From contig NZ_FPJZ01000007.1 of the NCBI RefSeq assembly GCF_900119485.1, positions 46,086 through 110,085 on the forward strand: a stretch of DNA of 64,000 nucleotides, given 5' to 3'. The DNA comes from Thermoactinomyces sp. DSM 45891. Lineage in GTDB: Bacteria; Bacillota; Bacilli; Thermoactinomycetales; Thermoactinomycetaceae. Of the stretch, positions 43,202-51,487 are shown in pieces. Made by a program: the position numbers and the translations under genes. How positions within the stretch are numbered: the first letter of the stretch is position 1; each line of letters begins with the position of its first letter. The notes beneath the pieces are model-generated. The model saw nothing but the letters and a program-made list of their open reading frames with translations, searched no databases and was not told the origin of the DNA.

Positions 43202-44389
43202 GTGGCAACACCTAAGATTCTGGTTCTAGGTGCAGGTTATGGTGGTCTTATGACTGTGAAGGGTTTAACGAGAAGCCTAGGGGCTTCTGATGCGGAGATT
43301 ACATTGGTGAACCAAAACCCTTATCATTACTTTACTACCGAGTTGCATAAACCGGCAGCTGGTACGGCTCATCATGATCACGCACGTGTAAACATCGCGT
43401 CCGTGATCAATACAAACCGCGTAAACTTTGTGGTAGATCGTGTAACTTCGATCAATCCAAGTGAAAATAAGGTATACTTGGAAAATCATACCTTGGATTA
43501 TGATCACTTAGTGATTGGGCTGGGAAGTGCCCCAGAGACATTTGGAATCAAAGGTCTTTTGGAAAATGCCTTCTTTATCCGCAACATCGACAGTGTTCGC
43601 ATGATCCGTGAGCATATGGAATATATGTTTGCTCGCTATAAAAATGATCCAAAAGAAGAGTATCTTACGATTGTTGTGGGTGGAGCAGGATTTACAGGGA
43701 TTGAGTATGTTGGTGAGTTGGTAGATCGACTCCCAGAACTTTGCCGTGAATACGATCTTCCACAAGAAAAGCTACGGATTGTAAATATTGAAGCAGCACC
43801 AACTGTGCTACCTGGCTTTGATCAAGCACTTATTGACTACGCTGTAGAATACCTAAAAGGAAAAGGTGTAGAATTCTACCTTGGCGTACCGATTGAAGAG
43901 TGTACAAAAGATGGGGTTGTTTTAAAAGGCGGAGAAGAGATTAAATCGTCTACTGTTGTCTGGACTGGTGGAGTGCGTGGTAACAAGCTGGTTGAGGAAT
44001 CAGGCATTGAGACTATGCGCGGCCGTGTGAAAGTAGATGAAAATTTACGTGCACCAGGTCATGATAACATTTATGTGTTAGGTGATAGCTCATTAGTCAT
44101 CCCAAAAGAGGGCGAGCGTCCGTACCCTCCAACGGCACAGATTTCTACTCAACAAGGCCAATACCTTGGAAAGCACTTGCCTCAATTAATGAGGGGGGAA
44201 AGTGTTCACGCATTTCAATATGCACCTAAGGGAACGGTTGCTTCTCTAGGAAATCGTGTAGCGATTGGAGTTGTGGGATCCAAAAAGTTGTTTGGTGGTT
44301 CAGCGAGCTTTATGAAGAAACTAATCGATCTTCGTTGGTTATTTCTATTGGGTGGAATTTCACTCGTTCTCCGTAAAGGGAAACTATAA
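43202..44389 (+). CDS. ndh: type II NADH dehydrogenase (non-proton-pumping)
   Basis: A 395-residue flavoprotein. FAD motif GAGYGGLMTVKGL is at the N terminus, NADH motif GGAGFTGIEYVGEL in the middle, and AQISTQQGQYLGKHLP (quinone/FAD region) later. A C-terminal amphipathic segment (FMKKLIDLRWLFLLGGISLVL) anchors it to the membrane, as in Ndh/YjlD and YumB. It passes electrons from NADH to menaquinone. GTG start with a weak ribosome site, so the start is less certain. Confidence 0.9.
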   Translation: MATPKILVLGAGYGGLMTVKGLTRSLGASDAEITLVNQNPYHYFTTELHKPAAGTAHHDHARVNIASVINTNRVNFVVDRVTSINPSENKVYLENHTLDYDHLVIGLGSAPETFGIKGLLENAFFIRNIDSVRMIREHMEYMFARYKNDPKEEYLTIVVGGAGFTGIEYVGELVDRLPELCREYDLPQEKLRIVNIEAAPTVLPGFDQALIDYAVEYLKGKGVEFYLGVPIEECTKDGVVLKGGEEIKSSTVVWTGGVRGNKLVEESGIETMRGRVKVDENLRAPGHDNIYVLGDSSLVIPKEGERPYPPTAQISTQQGQYLGKHLPQLMRGESVHAFQYAPKGTVASLGNRVAIGVVGSKKLFGGSASFMKKLIDLRWLFLLGGISLVLRKGKL

Positions 44390-44401
44390 GTAAACAAATC
44401 A

Positions 44402-44432
44402 AAAAGCACTCTCCTCGATGGAGGGTGCTTTT
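44402..44432. terminator. bidirectional terminator between ndh and hemQ
   Basis: AAAAGCACTCTCC / GGAGGGTGCTTTT (one wobble) with a 5-base loop between convergent genes. Confidence 0.88.
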
Positions 44433-44445
44433 GCTGTGCTAATTA

Positions 44446-45216
44446 TTATAAAGTGTTTAATGCGTCCGTAATGTCAGAGTGTGAAATGCAAGTAAACATC
44501 GGTACATCACGCAATGTATAGCGACTTGCCTCGGTCTCACGAAGGTCTTGTACTAATTGTAAGAAGTCTTTCGGATCATCGGTTTCAAACGCCACGACAA
44601 ACTCATGGTCGTCAATCCCGAAGCTATAAGTCGTATTTAGTTTAACAGATGGATAACGGCTTCCTACTTGAATATGCTCATCCATCATCCCTTGGCGAGC
44701 TGGGAAGGAGAGTTGATACCAATCGCGTGTCTTAATAAAAGGATAAACGAATAAGTATTTAGATTGCCCTGGAATGATATGGGTGCGTGGATTTTGGTGC
44801 TCAGGGTCCATTTTATCTACATAAACACTACGTTTGGTAATCGACAGATACGAATACGTAATGGTTAAATACTTTCCTAGACCAGTATGCATGAGTTCAG
44901 AGGTCATTTTTTGGAATGTCTCTAACTTATCGGCAATTCTCCAAAGCATTAATTCTGCGTCTGGGCGAATTCCCACCATCGAATAAGAGAGAATAAAATT
45001 CCCTTTCATTCCTTGATATTCTTTTACAACGGATGCGAATTCTGCCTTCCCTTGCGCCTGCTCTTCTTGCGGGAGACGACGCCAAGCAGGATCTACTTTA
45101 AAGAAAGAGAAATTTACATACTGGGTTGGTAACTGTGGACGTGGAGTCCCTTCAGAAGAAGATGGAGCGGCTCCAGGTCGCCCTGTAAAGGATGGTCTAC
45201 CTTGTTGTGGTCTCAT
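44446..45216 (-). CDS. hemQ: coproheme decarboxylase HemQ/ChdC
   Basis: A 256-residue chlorite-dismutase-fold protein that makes heme b from coproheme. The YLFVYPFIKTRDWYQLS segment and the proximal His181 (MMDEHIQVGSRYPSV) match the Firmicute enzymes. About 28 extra residues at the N terminus (RPQQGRPSFTGRPGAAPSSSE) are Pro/Gly/Ser rich and not part of the fold. Start follows GTGAGGA. Confidence 0.92.
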   Translation of the reverse strand: MRPQQGRPSFTGRPGAAPSSSEGTPRPQLPTQYVNFSFFKVDPAWRRLPQEEQAQGKAEFASVVKEYQGMKGNFILSYSMVGIRPDAELMLWRIADKLETFQKMTSELMHTGLGKYLTITYSYLSITKRSVYVDKMDPEHQNPRTHIIPGQSKYLFVYPFIKTRDWYQLSFPARQGMMDEHIQVGSRYPSVKLNTTYSFGIDDHEFVVAFETDDPKDFLQLVQDLRETEASRYTLRDVPMFTCISHSDITDALNTL

Positions 45217-45385
45217 TCTTCATTCCTCACTTTTTGAGTAGCCTATTTGTTCAACTATGAACAAGATCATCCTTATTGTGCCAAAGAAACTACCAAAACG
45301 CAAACGTTTTAGAGTTGACCCATAGAATGAGGTTAAGTAAGATAGAGTTGGTTTTGTTATTAAGCTTTGAACGGAGGATAGATCA

Positions 45386-45661
45386 ATGGATGCTTCTATG
45401 CCGGTTTCGATACCACAGTTGCTCATTTCAATTGTGCTGTTGCTTGTTTTCTTCTTTGGTATTGGCTTTATTTTAAATATGATTCTTAAAACGACTTGGC
45501 TACCCATTATCGTGTATGCAGGGTTTGTTGCCTATATTGCATTTCAGATGAAACACATACATTTAGTGGATATTTCATGGTTAATCGCTGGGCTAGTAGG
45601 TGCTGTTGCGAGTGGATGGACCATTCAAACGTTACGAGTCAAAGGATATAAGATGTTTTAG
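45386..45661 (+). CDS. yuiB: YuiB-like small membrane protein
   Basis: A 91-residue protein with three hydrophobic helices; IPQLLISIVLLLVFFFGIGFILNMILKTTWLPI matches the YuiB type in Bacillus. It lies by a YuiD-like gene, as in the B. subtilis yui cluster. Function unknown. ATG after CGGAGGA. Confidence 0.75.
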   Translation: MDASMPVSIPQLLISIVLLLVFFFGIGFILNMILKTTWLPIIVYAGFVAYIAFQMKHIHLVDISWLIAGLVGAVASGWTIQTLRVKGYKMF

Positions 45662-45681
45662 TATCAACGGAAGGGAATATG

Positions 45682-45726
45682 AAAACAGCTCACATCTTGT
45701 TACTGTAACAAGATGTGAGCTGTTTT
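45682..45726. terminator. bidirectional terminator between yuiB and yuiD
   Basis: A perfect 22-bp inverted repeat (AAAACAGCTCACATCTTG.. / ..CAAGATGTGAGCTGTTTT) around one central base, with T-rich flank. Confidence 0.92.
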
Positions 45727-45742
45727 GTTTTGTTTGCCCTTT

Positions 45743-46216
45743 TTAAAACCAAACCACGTACATCATCAAGGCTATAAAAATCCCGAACCAAGCGCCGACA
45801 AATACTTCGATGGGTTTGTGTCCTAAAATTTCTTTTAGCCGATTTCGATGCTCCAAATTTAACTTGGACGTTCGAATTTCGTGGAGTAAGGCCGCGAAAT
45901 CGTCAATAAGCTGATTGATAGCTTGGGCCTGCATACCTGCTTGCCTGCGAACCCCTGTGGCATCATACATGACAATGATACCAATGATGGTGGCGATTGC
46001 AAAAGAAGTCGTATGAAAGCCCTGTGTAATTCCGATTGCTGTTGCCAGTGAAGTTACCGCTGAGGTGTGTCCACTAGGCATTCCTCCTGAGAGATAGAAC
46101 CATCTCCAATTCCATTTTCGATGTAGGGAGAAATTCCATAAGACTTTTACGAGCTGGGCCAAAAAAATGGCAGTAAGCGAAGTCCATAGGCAAAAATTAT
46201 CGAAGAGAGCAAACAA
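45743..46216 (-). CDS. yuiD: YuiD-like divergent PAP2 membrane protein (DUF212)
   Basis: A 157-residue membrane protein of the acid phosphatase/vanadium-dependent haloperoxidase-related family. GGMPSGHTSAVTSLATAIG is the signature, and MYDATGVRRQAGMQA the second motif. Four or five helices. TTG start with AAAGGAGGA. The substrate is unknown in this family. Confidence 0.88.
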   Translation of the reverse strand: MFALFDNFCLWTSLTAIFLAQLVKVLWNFSLHRKWNWRWFYLSGGMPSGHTSAVTSLATAIGITQGFHTTSFAIATIIGIIVMYDATGVRRQAGMQAQAINQLIDDFAALLHEIRTSKLNLEHRNRLKEILGHKPIEVFVGAWFGIFIALMMYVVWF

Positions 46217-46270
46217 TGTAATATCCTCCTTTCCCTTCGATGTAAGTTACCTAAGAGTTTGTTTCAAGGT

Positions 46271-46930
46271 TTACTTGGTTTTATCAAAATATACTTGATA
46301 AGCTTTTAGTTCCTCTTTAATTTGATTCTCTAATTGGCTTATCAGTTCATTTAATTTATCATACTCTTTCTGCATGCTCTTTTGAGTGCTCATCTTTCCT
46401 TGGCTGAGCTCGAGGTAAAGGGCATGCTCTTGCTTTAATACAAATTCGCTTTGCTGATAGACCTGCTCTCTTAGACTCGTAGTCTTCTCTAATTGAGAGA
46501 TGAGTTCAGAGGCAGAGGGTCGATAACCAGATGGGAGATCGTTTAGTTGTTTCTTTAACTCTGGGAAGAGGGTTTTACTTTTTGTAAGCTCTACTTTTTG
46601 AAGAGCGGTTGTTTTCTGTTGTTCTTCAATTAATGTAACGATTTGATTCAGTCCATCTTTGTTGTCCTCGATTGCAGGTTTTAAAGCGAGAACCATGTCC
46701 TTTTCTTTTTTAAAGCTTTCGGAAGACTTAGCAGATAATTCTCCGTACTTCAGATTATGATTTTGTACTTGATTAATCTTTTTATTAAACTCACCTACTG
46801 CTCCGTTGTGAAGGTAGAGCATATAGGCTCCAATTAAGAGGGTAATCCCTACCACTATGGCTACTGATACAAGGGGCAATCGCCTTTTGAAATCAAATGC
46901 TCTATTCCTAAATCTAGATTTTCTATCCAT
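46271..46930 (-). CDS. membrane-anchored coiled-coil protein of unknown function
   Basis: A 219-residue protein: basic N terminus, one membrane helix (about 19-40), then an outer domain of heptad-rich helices to the end. No cysteine, no lipobox. Resembles in design YkyA/PulG-like or other cell-wall stress coiled-coil proteins, but no family is recognised. On the same strand as yuiD, 54 bases upstream, so possibly co-transcribed. Confidence 0.65.
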   Translation of the reverse strand: MDRKSRFRNRAFDFKRRLPLVSVAIVVGITLLIGAYMLYLHNGAVGEFNKKINQVQNHNLKYGELSAKSSESFKKEKDMVLALKPAIEDNKDGLNQIVTLIEEQQKTTALQKVELTKSKTLFPELKKQLNDLPSGYRPSASELISQLEKTTSLREQVYQQSEFVLKQEHALYLELSQGKMSTQKSMQKEYDKLNELISQLENQIKEELKAYQVYFDKTK

Positions 46931-47370
46931 TAGTAAACCTTCTTTTCTATTAATATGATCTATAAATTATATACGATACCTTTTCTACATTTGGATGGAT
47001 TTGAGGCATGAAAGTGAATTTTTTATCCTATATACAGAATATAATATCCATATTTAGAAAAGTAATGAATCCTTAGTGAATGATAATGACAAATTTATGC
47101 AAATGCATACTCCTTCATGAATGGAGGAGATGGTTAAATATGAATTAGATACATATTCATCAAAACATAAATAGACATACGATGGAAAAGCACATGTGCT
47201 GATATATAAGGTATGAAAACGTTTGCAAAATAGAGGTAAGAAATTTTACAAAAAAAACCTGTATACAACAAATATAAATAAATATAAAATCATGCTAGTA
47301 CTTATGAAATGACATAAATTTGACACGATCATTTATTTTGACATTATCTTCTATAAAGGGGAATCGAATC
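46931..47370 (+). other. AT-rich regulatory region of the amino acid permease
   Basis: About 440 bases without a gene. It contains a cre site (47214-47227). A cluster of TGAAT/ATTCA motifs lies between about 47060 and 47160, including ATGAAT-N9-ATTCAT at about 47140-47161. No riboswitch, T-box or good -24/-12 promoter was recognised. Confidence 0.45.
47214..47227 (+). promoter_or_regulatory. catabolite response element (cre) for CcpA
   Basis: TGAAAACGTTTGCA, a near match to the cre consensus WTGNAARCGNWWWCA, 144 bases before the permease ATG. Confidence 0.7.
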
Positions 47371-48810
47371 ATGATGGAGACAACTCAGAACGGTCTCAAG
47401 CGTTCTATGAAAAGCCGCCACTTGTTTATGATTGCACTTGGCGGAGTACTTGGAACGGGCTTCTTTAACATGTCAGGGTATGCCATCCAAACAGCGGGTC
47501 CACTTGGGTCTGTATTGGCATATCTAATTGGCGGACTCATTATGTATTTTGTGATGTTGTGCTTGGGTGAATTATCGGTAGCGATGCCTACAGCAGGCTC
47601 CTTTCAAGAGTACTCAACCCGCTTTATCGGTCCATCTCATGGATTCGTAGTGGGCTGGCTATATTGGTTAGGTTGGGCGGCCACAGTGGCCCTAGAGCTT
47701 GTTATGATTGGCGGAGCTATGCAACGTTGGTTTCCAGATATTCATATTGTAGTCTGGTCCATTTTATTTGGATCTGTGATGTTTTTAGTAAATGCATTCT
47801 CAGGACGTAGTTTTGCCGAAGCGGAGTTTTGGTTTGCAAGTATCAAGATCTCTGCGGTGGTATTATTTATTCTCATTGGTGGAGCGGCTATATTTGGTTT
47901 GATCGATATAAAAAGCGCAAGTTCAGCCCCATTATTCTCTAATTTTACAAAAGATGGACTTTTCCCAACGGGAATCGGTTCTATCTTTGTTACGATGCTC
48001 GCCGTAAACTTTGCCTTCCAAGGAACGGAGTTAATTGGGGTCGCAGCAGGAGAATCGAAAGATCCAGAACGTGTTATTCCACGCGCGATTCGTCAAACTG
48101 TCTGGCGCACGATCTTATTCTTTGGCCTTGCGATGACCGTATTAAATGCTATCGTACCGTTTAAGCAAGCTGGCGTACTCGAAAGTCCATTTGTTTTTGC
48201 ACTCGAACAAATCGGTGTTCCTTATGCCGCGGACATTATGAATGCAGTCGTATTAATTGCTCTACTTTCCGTAGCCAACTCAGGGTTATATGCAGCAAGC
48301 CGTATGTTATACTCTTTGTCGGGTAACAAAATGGCGCCAAAAGCACTTGGAAAGGTTAATGCTTCCGGAGTACCATTCATTGCTCTATTAATCAGTTTTG
48401 CAGTGGCGGCGCTCTCTTTCCTAACCTACTTCTTACCATCTGATAAAGTATATCAAGGCTTGATGAATATTGCGGGTATGACTGCTATCCTTTCTTGGAT
48501 CATGATCTGTGCATCTCAATTCTTTTTCCGCCGTAAATATCTTGCGCAGGGTGGAAAAGTGGAGAATTTAAAATATCGTACACCGTTGTATCCTTTTGTA
48601 CCGATCTTCGGCTTCATTTGTTGTGTAACGGTATTTGTAAGTAACTGGTTTGATGAGGCTACCAGGATCTATGTGGAGTATGGTGTGCCTGCTGTGCTAG
48701 CGATGTACCTCGTTTACTTCTTGTTTATGAGAAAGAATGGCGAGGAAATCAAAAAGCAGAAAGCGGATTTCATGTCGATTATTAATATACAGAGAAAAGA
48801 AAAGGCATAA
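47371..48810 (+). CDS. amino acid permease of the RocE/RocC (arginine/ornithine) type
   Basis: A 479-residue APC-family permease with 12 helices. The start KRSMKSRHLFMIALGGVLGTGFF, the VNFAFQGTELIGVAAGES helix and the MNAVVLIALLSVANSGLYAASRMLYSL region follow RocE/RocC closely. These import arginine, ornithine or related amino acids. ATG at 47371 has AAAGGGGA eight bases upstream; 17 codons of upstream frame are rejected. A cre box upstream suggests carbon catabolite control. Confidence 0.88.
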   Translation: MMETTQNGLKRSMKSRHLFMIALGGVLGTGFFNMSGYAIQTAGPLGSVLAYLIGGLIMYFVMLCLGELSVAMPTAGSFQEYSTRFIGPSHGFVVGWLYWLGWAATVALELVMIGGAMQRWFPDIHIVVWSILFGSVMFLVNAFSGRSFAEAEFWFASIKISAVVLFILIGGAAIFGLIDIKSASSAPLFSNFTKDGLFPTGIGSIFVTMLAVNFAFQGTELIGVAAGESKDPERVIPRAIRQTVWRTILFFGLAMTVLNAIVPFKQAGVLESPFVFALEQIGVPYAADIMNAVVLIALLSVANSGLYAASRMLYSLSGNKMAPKALGKVNASGVPFIALLISFAVAALSFLTYFLPSDKVYQGLMNIAGMTAILSWIMICASQFFFRRKYLAQGGKVENLKYRTPLYPFVPIFGFICCVTVFVSNWFDEATRIYVEYGVPAVLAMYLVYFLFMRKNGEEIKKQKADFMSIINIQRKEKA

Positions 48811-48823
48811 TCCGATAAGACGA

Positions 48824-48854
48824 AAAACCCTGCTGTTGGCTGTTGCAGGGTTTT
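48824..48854 (+). terminator. terminator of the permease gene
   Basis: AAAACCCTGC / GCAGGGTTTT with an 11-base loop, followed by CTTTCGTTTT. Confidence 0.85.
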
Positions 48855-48986
48855 CTTTCGTTTTAGGAAAAATATATATTGATAAATAAAGGAGTTCTCT
48901 ATATTGAGGCTCTTTTTTCATGTTTGTGATTCGGCCTCAATGGAGAAGATTGAGATGAAGAGATTTGATTAGGAGGAATGAAAGGC

Positions 48987-49379
48987 ATGAGAAAGAAGTG
49001 GGCGATTGGTTTCTTCGTTTTCGTGTTATCCTTATCGATTAGAGTAGACGTGTTTGCAGCAACATCCTTTGTTGGAGATACACATCATGGTTCCTGGTAT
49101 TCTGATAATCCAGAGAATCAGGGGGCATTTGGACCTATGAATACAACGTACTCAAAGTTGCGTTGGAATATCTATAAAAATGATCCTAGTAGTTCTGCGG
49201 GACTCTGCATGAAGGTACAGCAACAAAAAAACGGTATTTGGTATGATACCAAGGATAAAAAATGTGGGACAAATATTACCATCACCCATAGGGCGTACGA
49301 AAATACCCAATACAGGATTAAAGTAACTCCTTCTTTTGGGGGCACTCAGTTTCAGGGATCTGTAGAAGAAGTTAGATAG
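48987..49379 (+). CDS. small secreted protein with two mature cysteines, unknown
   Basis: A 130-residue protein. The signal peptide ends near VDVFAATSF. The mature part has two cysteines (GLCMKVQQ and KKCGTNITI) that could pair, and a beta-rich end (TQYRIKVTPSFGGTQFQGSVEEV). The ATG at 48987 is nine bases after AGGAGG; the ATG at 48978 touches it. Similar in plan, not in clear sequence, to the secreted protein at 20152. Unknown. Confidence 0.7.
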   Translation: MRKKWAIGFFVFVLSLSIRVDVFAATSFVGDTHHGSWYSDNPENQGAFGPMNTTYSKLRWNIYKNDPSSSAGLCMKVQQQKNGIWYDTKDKKCGTNITITHRAYENTQYRIKVTPSFGGTQFQGSVEEVR

Positions 49380-49498
49380 TTTTTTAAAGGGGCTAGGCTA
49401 GCCTTCCATGTGATGAATAGTGTTGGACATGCTGAAGTGAGGGTCTCTAATGGGGCTCCTTCTTTATGTAAAGGAGAGGTTACTCACAGGTGAATTCC

Positions 49499-49532
49499 TA
49501 AAAGGGGCCTTCCTAGAAGAGGTTCCTTTTTG
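49499..49532 (+). terminator. probable terminator after the small secreted gene
   Basis: AAAAGGGGCCTTC / GAGGTTCCTTTTT hairpin with wobble pairs and a T end. Confidence 0.55.
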
Positions 49533-49568
49533 TATATATAATGGTATTCACTTGAGTATTTTTCTCTG

Positions 49569-49597
49569 TTGACAGTTCTTTTTCTCACCACTATAAT
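49569..49597 (+). promoter_or_regulatory. consensus sigma A promoter of the marR gene
   Basis: TTGACA, exactly 17 bases, TATAAT: a perfect consensus promoter, expected to be strong unless repressed. Confidence 0.85.
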
Positions 49598-49607
49598 ATT
49601 GATTAGC
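49598..49607 (+). promoter_or_regulatory. candidate MarR operator at its own promoter
   Basis: ATTGATTAGC immediately after the -10. The same 10-mer recurs before the downstream SDR gene, which suggests a shared operator. Confidence 0.5.
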
Positions 49608-49638
49608 CAAGGAAACTAGTTGTAGAAGGGGTATTTTT

Positions 49639-50085
49639 GTGGAAGAATATTCTATTACCATCCCTCCTAATACGAGGGCCCGTTTAGGGGAAGTGCTATT
49701 ACAAATATCTGACGATGTTCTAGATGCGATAAATGTTACGCTGAAAGAATTCCAGATATCTGAAAGTAAATTTGCTTTGCTCATGCTACTGTTCAATACG
49801 AGAGTAGATCAGCCATTACAGCCGTCGGAAATTGCGGATTATCTGGGCATCAGGCGAGCATCTGTAACCAAACAGCTAATTTGGTTAGAAGAACATCGGT
49901 TGATTACCAGAACGATCATTCCCGAGGATCAAAGAAGGGTTCATGTTACGATAACCGAAGAAGGGTTTCGTCTTCTCAACCTTGCTTTACCTCACTATTG
50001 GCAGACTTGCGCGAACCTCACTAACAATTTAACAGAAGAAGAGGCTACTCGGTTGCTGAAATTACTAATCAAAATGGATATATAA
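49639..50085 (+). CDS. MarR-family transcriptional regulator
   Basis: A 148-residue winged-helix regulator. The HTH and wing are QPSEIADYLGIRRASVTKQLIWLEEHRLITRTIIPEDQRRVHVTITEEG. GTG start behind GAAGGGG. A perfect promoter in front of it is probably repressed by the protein itself through the adjacent repeat. The gene is followed by an SDR and a VOC gene. Confidence 0.9.
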   Translation: MEEYSITIPPNTRARLGEVLLQISDDVLDAINVTLKEFQISESKFALLMLLFNTRVDQPLQPSEIADYLGIRRASVTKQLIWLEEHRLITRTIIPEDQRRVHVTITEEGFRLLNLALPHYWQTCANLTNNLTEEEATRLLKLLIKMDI

Positions 50086-50097
50086 TTTTTTTACCCT

Positions 50098-50115
50098 ATT
50101 GATTAGCTTGGCTAA
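50098..50115 (+). promoter_or_regulatory. candidate MarR operator before the SDR gene
   Basis: ATTGATTAGC repeats the motif at 49598, here forming the inverted repeat TTAGC-TTG-GCTAA. It lies 27 bases before the SDR start. Confidence 0.5.
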
Positions 50116-50141
50116 TTATATAAACAAAAGGTGGAGTCTAT

Positions 50142-50903
50142 ATGAAAATGACAGGAAACACAATCCTCATTACTGGCGGAGGATCTGGGATCGGGTTGGC
50201 TTTTGCAGAACGTTTTATCAAGATGGGGAACAGAGTACTAATCTGCGGTAGACGTGAAAGCGCTCTGCAAAAAGCGAAAGAGCGATTTTCAAGTCTCATT
50301 ACGTATACATGTGATTTGACGATTGAATCTGAGCGGATTGCACTATTTGATTGGGTCGTAAAGAATCATCCAGATGTAAATGTACTAGTCAACAATGCCG
50401 GAATCCTACAGCGCTTCAATGTGTTAACAGCAGACGCGAAGGATAATTGGAGCCACTACAATCAAGAAATTACAGCAAATCTGGAGGCTCCTATCCACCT
50501 TACTATGTTGTTCGCACCATTTCTTGCTGAAAAAGGAGAAGCGACGATTATTAATGTGTCATCTGGGCTAGCTTTTACCCCATTAGCTGTTACTCCCATT
50601 TATTCAGCTACTAAAGCGGCAATCCATTCTTTTACGATGAGCCTCAGGCACCAGCTCTCTGATACATCTGTAGAAGTGATTGAAGTCGTTCCACCAGCAG
50701 TTGCTACTGATTTAGGTGGGGAATGGCTTCGTACACATGTAGAACCATTACACGATTTTGCAGACGGTATTTTCAAAGGTTTGGGGGTAGGGGAAGTGGA
50801 AATAGGATATAGTACTTCCGCAGAACGTTTGCGCATGTCACGAGATCAATTAGACGGGTATGCAGAAAAAATGTACCATGCTATGAAAGGTTCTATTGCT
50901 TAG
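50142..50903 (+). CDS. short-chain dehydrogenase, DltE-like
   Basis: A 253-residue SDR with TGGGSGIGLAFAERF for NAD(P) binding, NNAG, and the active-site YSATKAA after INVSSGLAF. Resembles the DltE/YqjQ-type group. ATG after AGGTGGAG. It is 56 bases after marR with a candidate operator in between, so it is a likely target of the regulator. Substrate unknown. Confidence 0.85.
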   Translation: MKMTGNTILITGGGSGIGLAFAERFIKMGNRVLICGRRESALQKAKERFSSLITYTCDLTIESERIALFDWVVKNHPDVNVLVNNAGILQRFNVLTADAKDNWSHYNQEITANLEAPIHLTMLFAPFLAEKGEATIINVSSGLAFTPLAVTPIYSATKAAIHSFTMSLRHQLSDTSVEVIEVVPPAVATDLGGEWLRTHVEPLHDFADGIFKGLGVGEVEIGYSTSAERLRMSRDQLDGYAEKMYHAMKGSIA

Positions 50904-51003
50904 CTATCACACAATCCCCCCTTTGGTTTTTGTTGGCTGTACTTTGTACTAATGGTGTTGATTACAAATTGAAAATTACGATAGATAAAAGGAGTAGTTT
51001 GAA

Positions 51004-51387
51004 ATGTATAAGGGCATGACAACGAACTTGATGGTGGAGAGTGTAGAGGAAGCATTAGCATTTTATCGGGAGATCTTAGGGTTTTCGCTTGTTACATCTG
51101 TGCCAAATGATAATGGACAGTTGCAGTTTGCTATTCTACAGAAGGACAAGCTTAGTTTAATGATTCAACAACGAGCAAGCTTGATTCAAGAATATCCGAT
51201 TTTGGATGCCCCAAGAGTACAGCCGTCAGTAAGCCTGTATATAGACGTGGATGATTTTGAGCAGCTTTATATGGAGCTGAAAGGGAGATGTCACGTCCTC
51301 TATGAACCGCATACAACATTCTACGGGGCAACTGAGTTTGCGATTGCGGATAATAATGGATATGTACTTACGTTTGCGAAAGCGTAA
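51004..51387 (+). CDS. VOC-superfamily (glyoxalase/bleomycin-resistance fold) protein
   Basis: A 127-residue VOC protein with two beta-alpha-beta-beta-beta modules (NLMVESVEEALAFYREILGFSLV and SLYIDVDDFEQLYMELKG). It ends with EFAIADNNGYVLTFAK. Metal-site residues are not all clear. AAAGGAG precedes the ATG. It may be part of the MarR-controlled group, a common arrangement for electrophile or antibiotic resistance; inference. Confidence 0.82.
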   Translation: MYKGMTTNLMVESVEEALAFYREILGFSLVTSVPNDNGQLQFAILQKDKLSLMIQQRASLIQEYPILDAPRVQPSVSLYIDVDDFEQLYMELKGRCHVLYEPHTTFYGATEFAIADNNGYVLTFAKA

Positions 51388-51388
51388 T

Positions 51389-51435
51389 GAGAGCGAGGTT
51401 CCCCCGACTTGTAGAATGGGTAGAATCTCGCTCTC
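51389..51435. terminator. terminator between VOC and glycosidase-like genes
   Basis: GAGAGCGAGGTTC / GAATCTCGCTCTC (one wobble), 21-base loop, then TATTTTTTA. Confidence 0.85.
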
Positions 51436-51487
51436 TATTTTTTAATCATCCATACATCTTGCGCTATTTGATTGATTAGGTAGCTAC

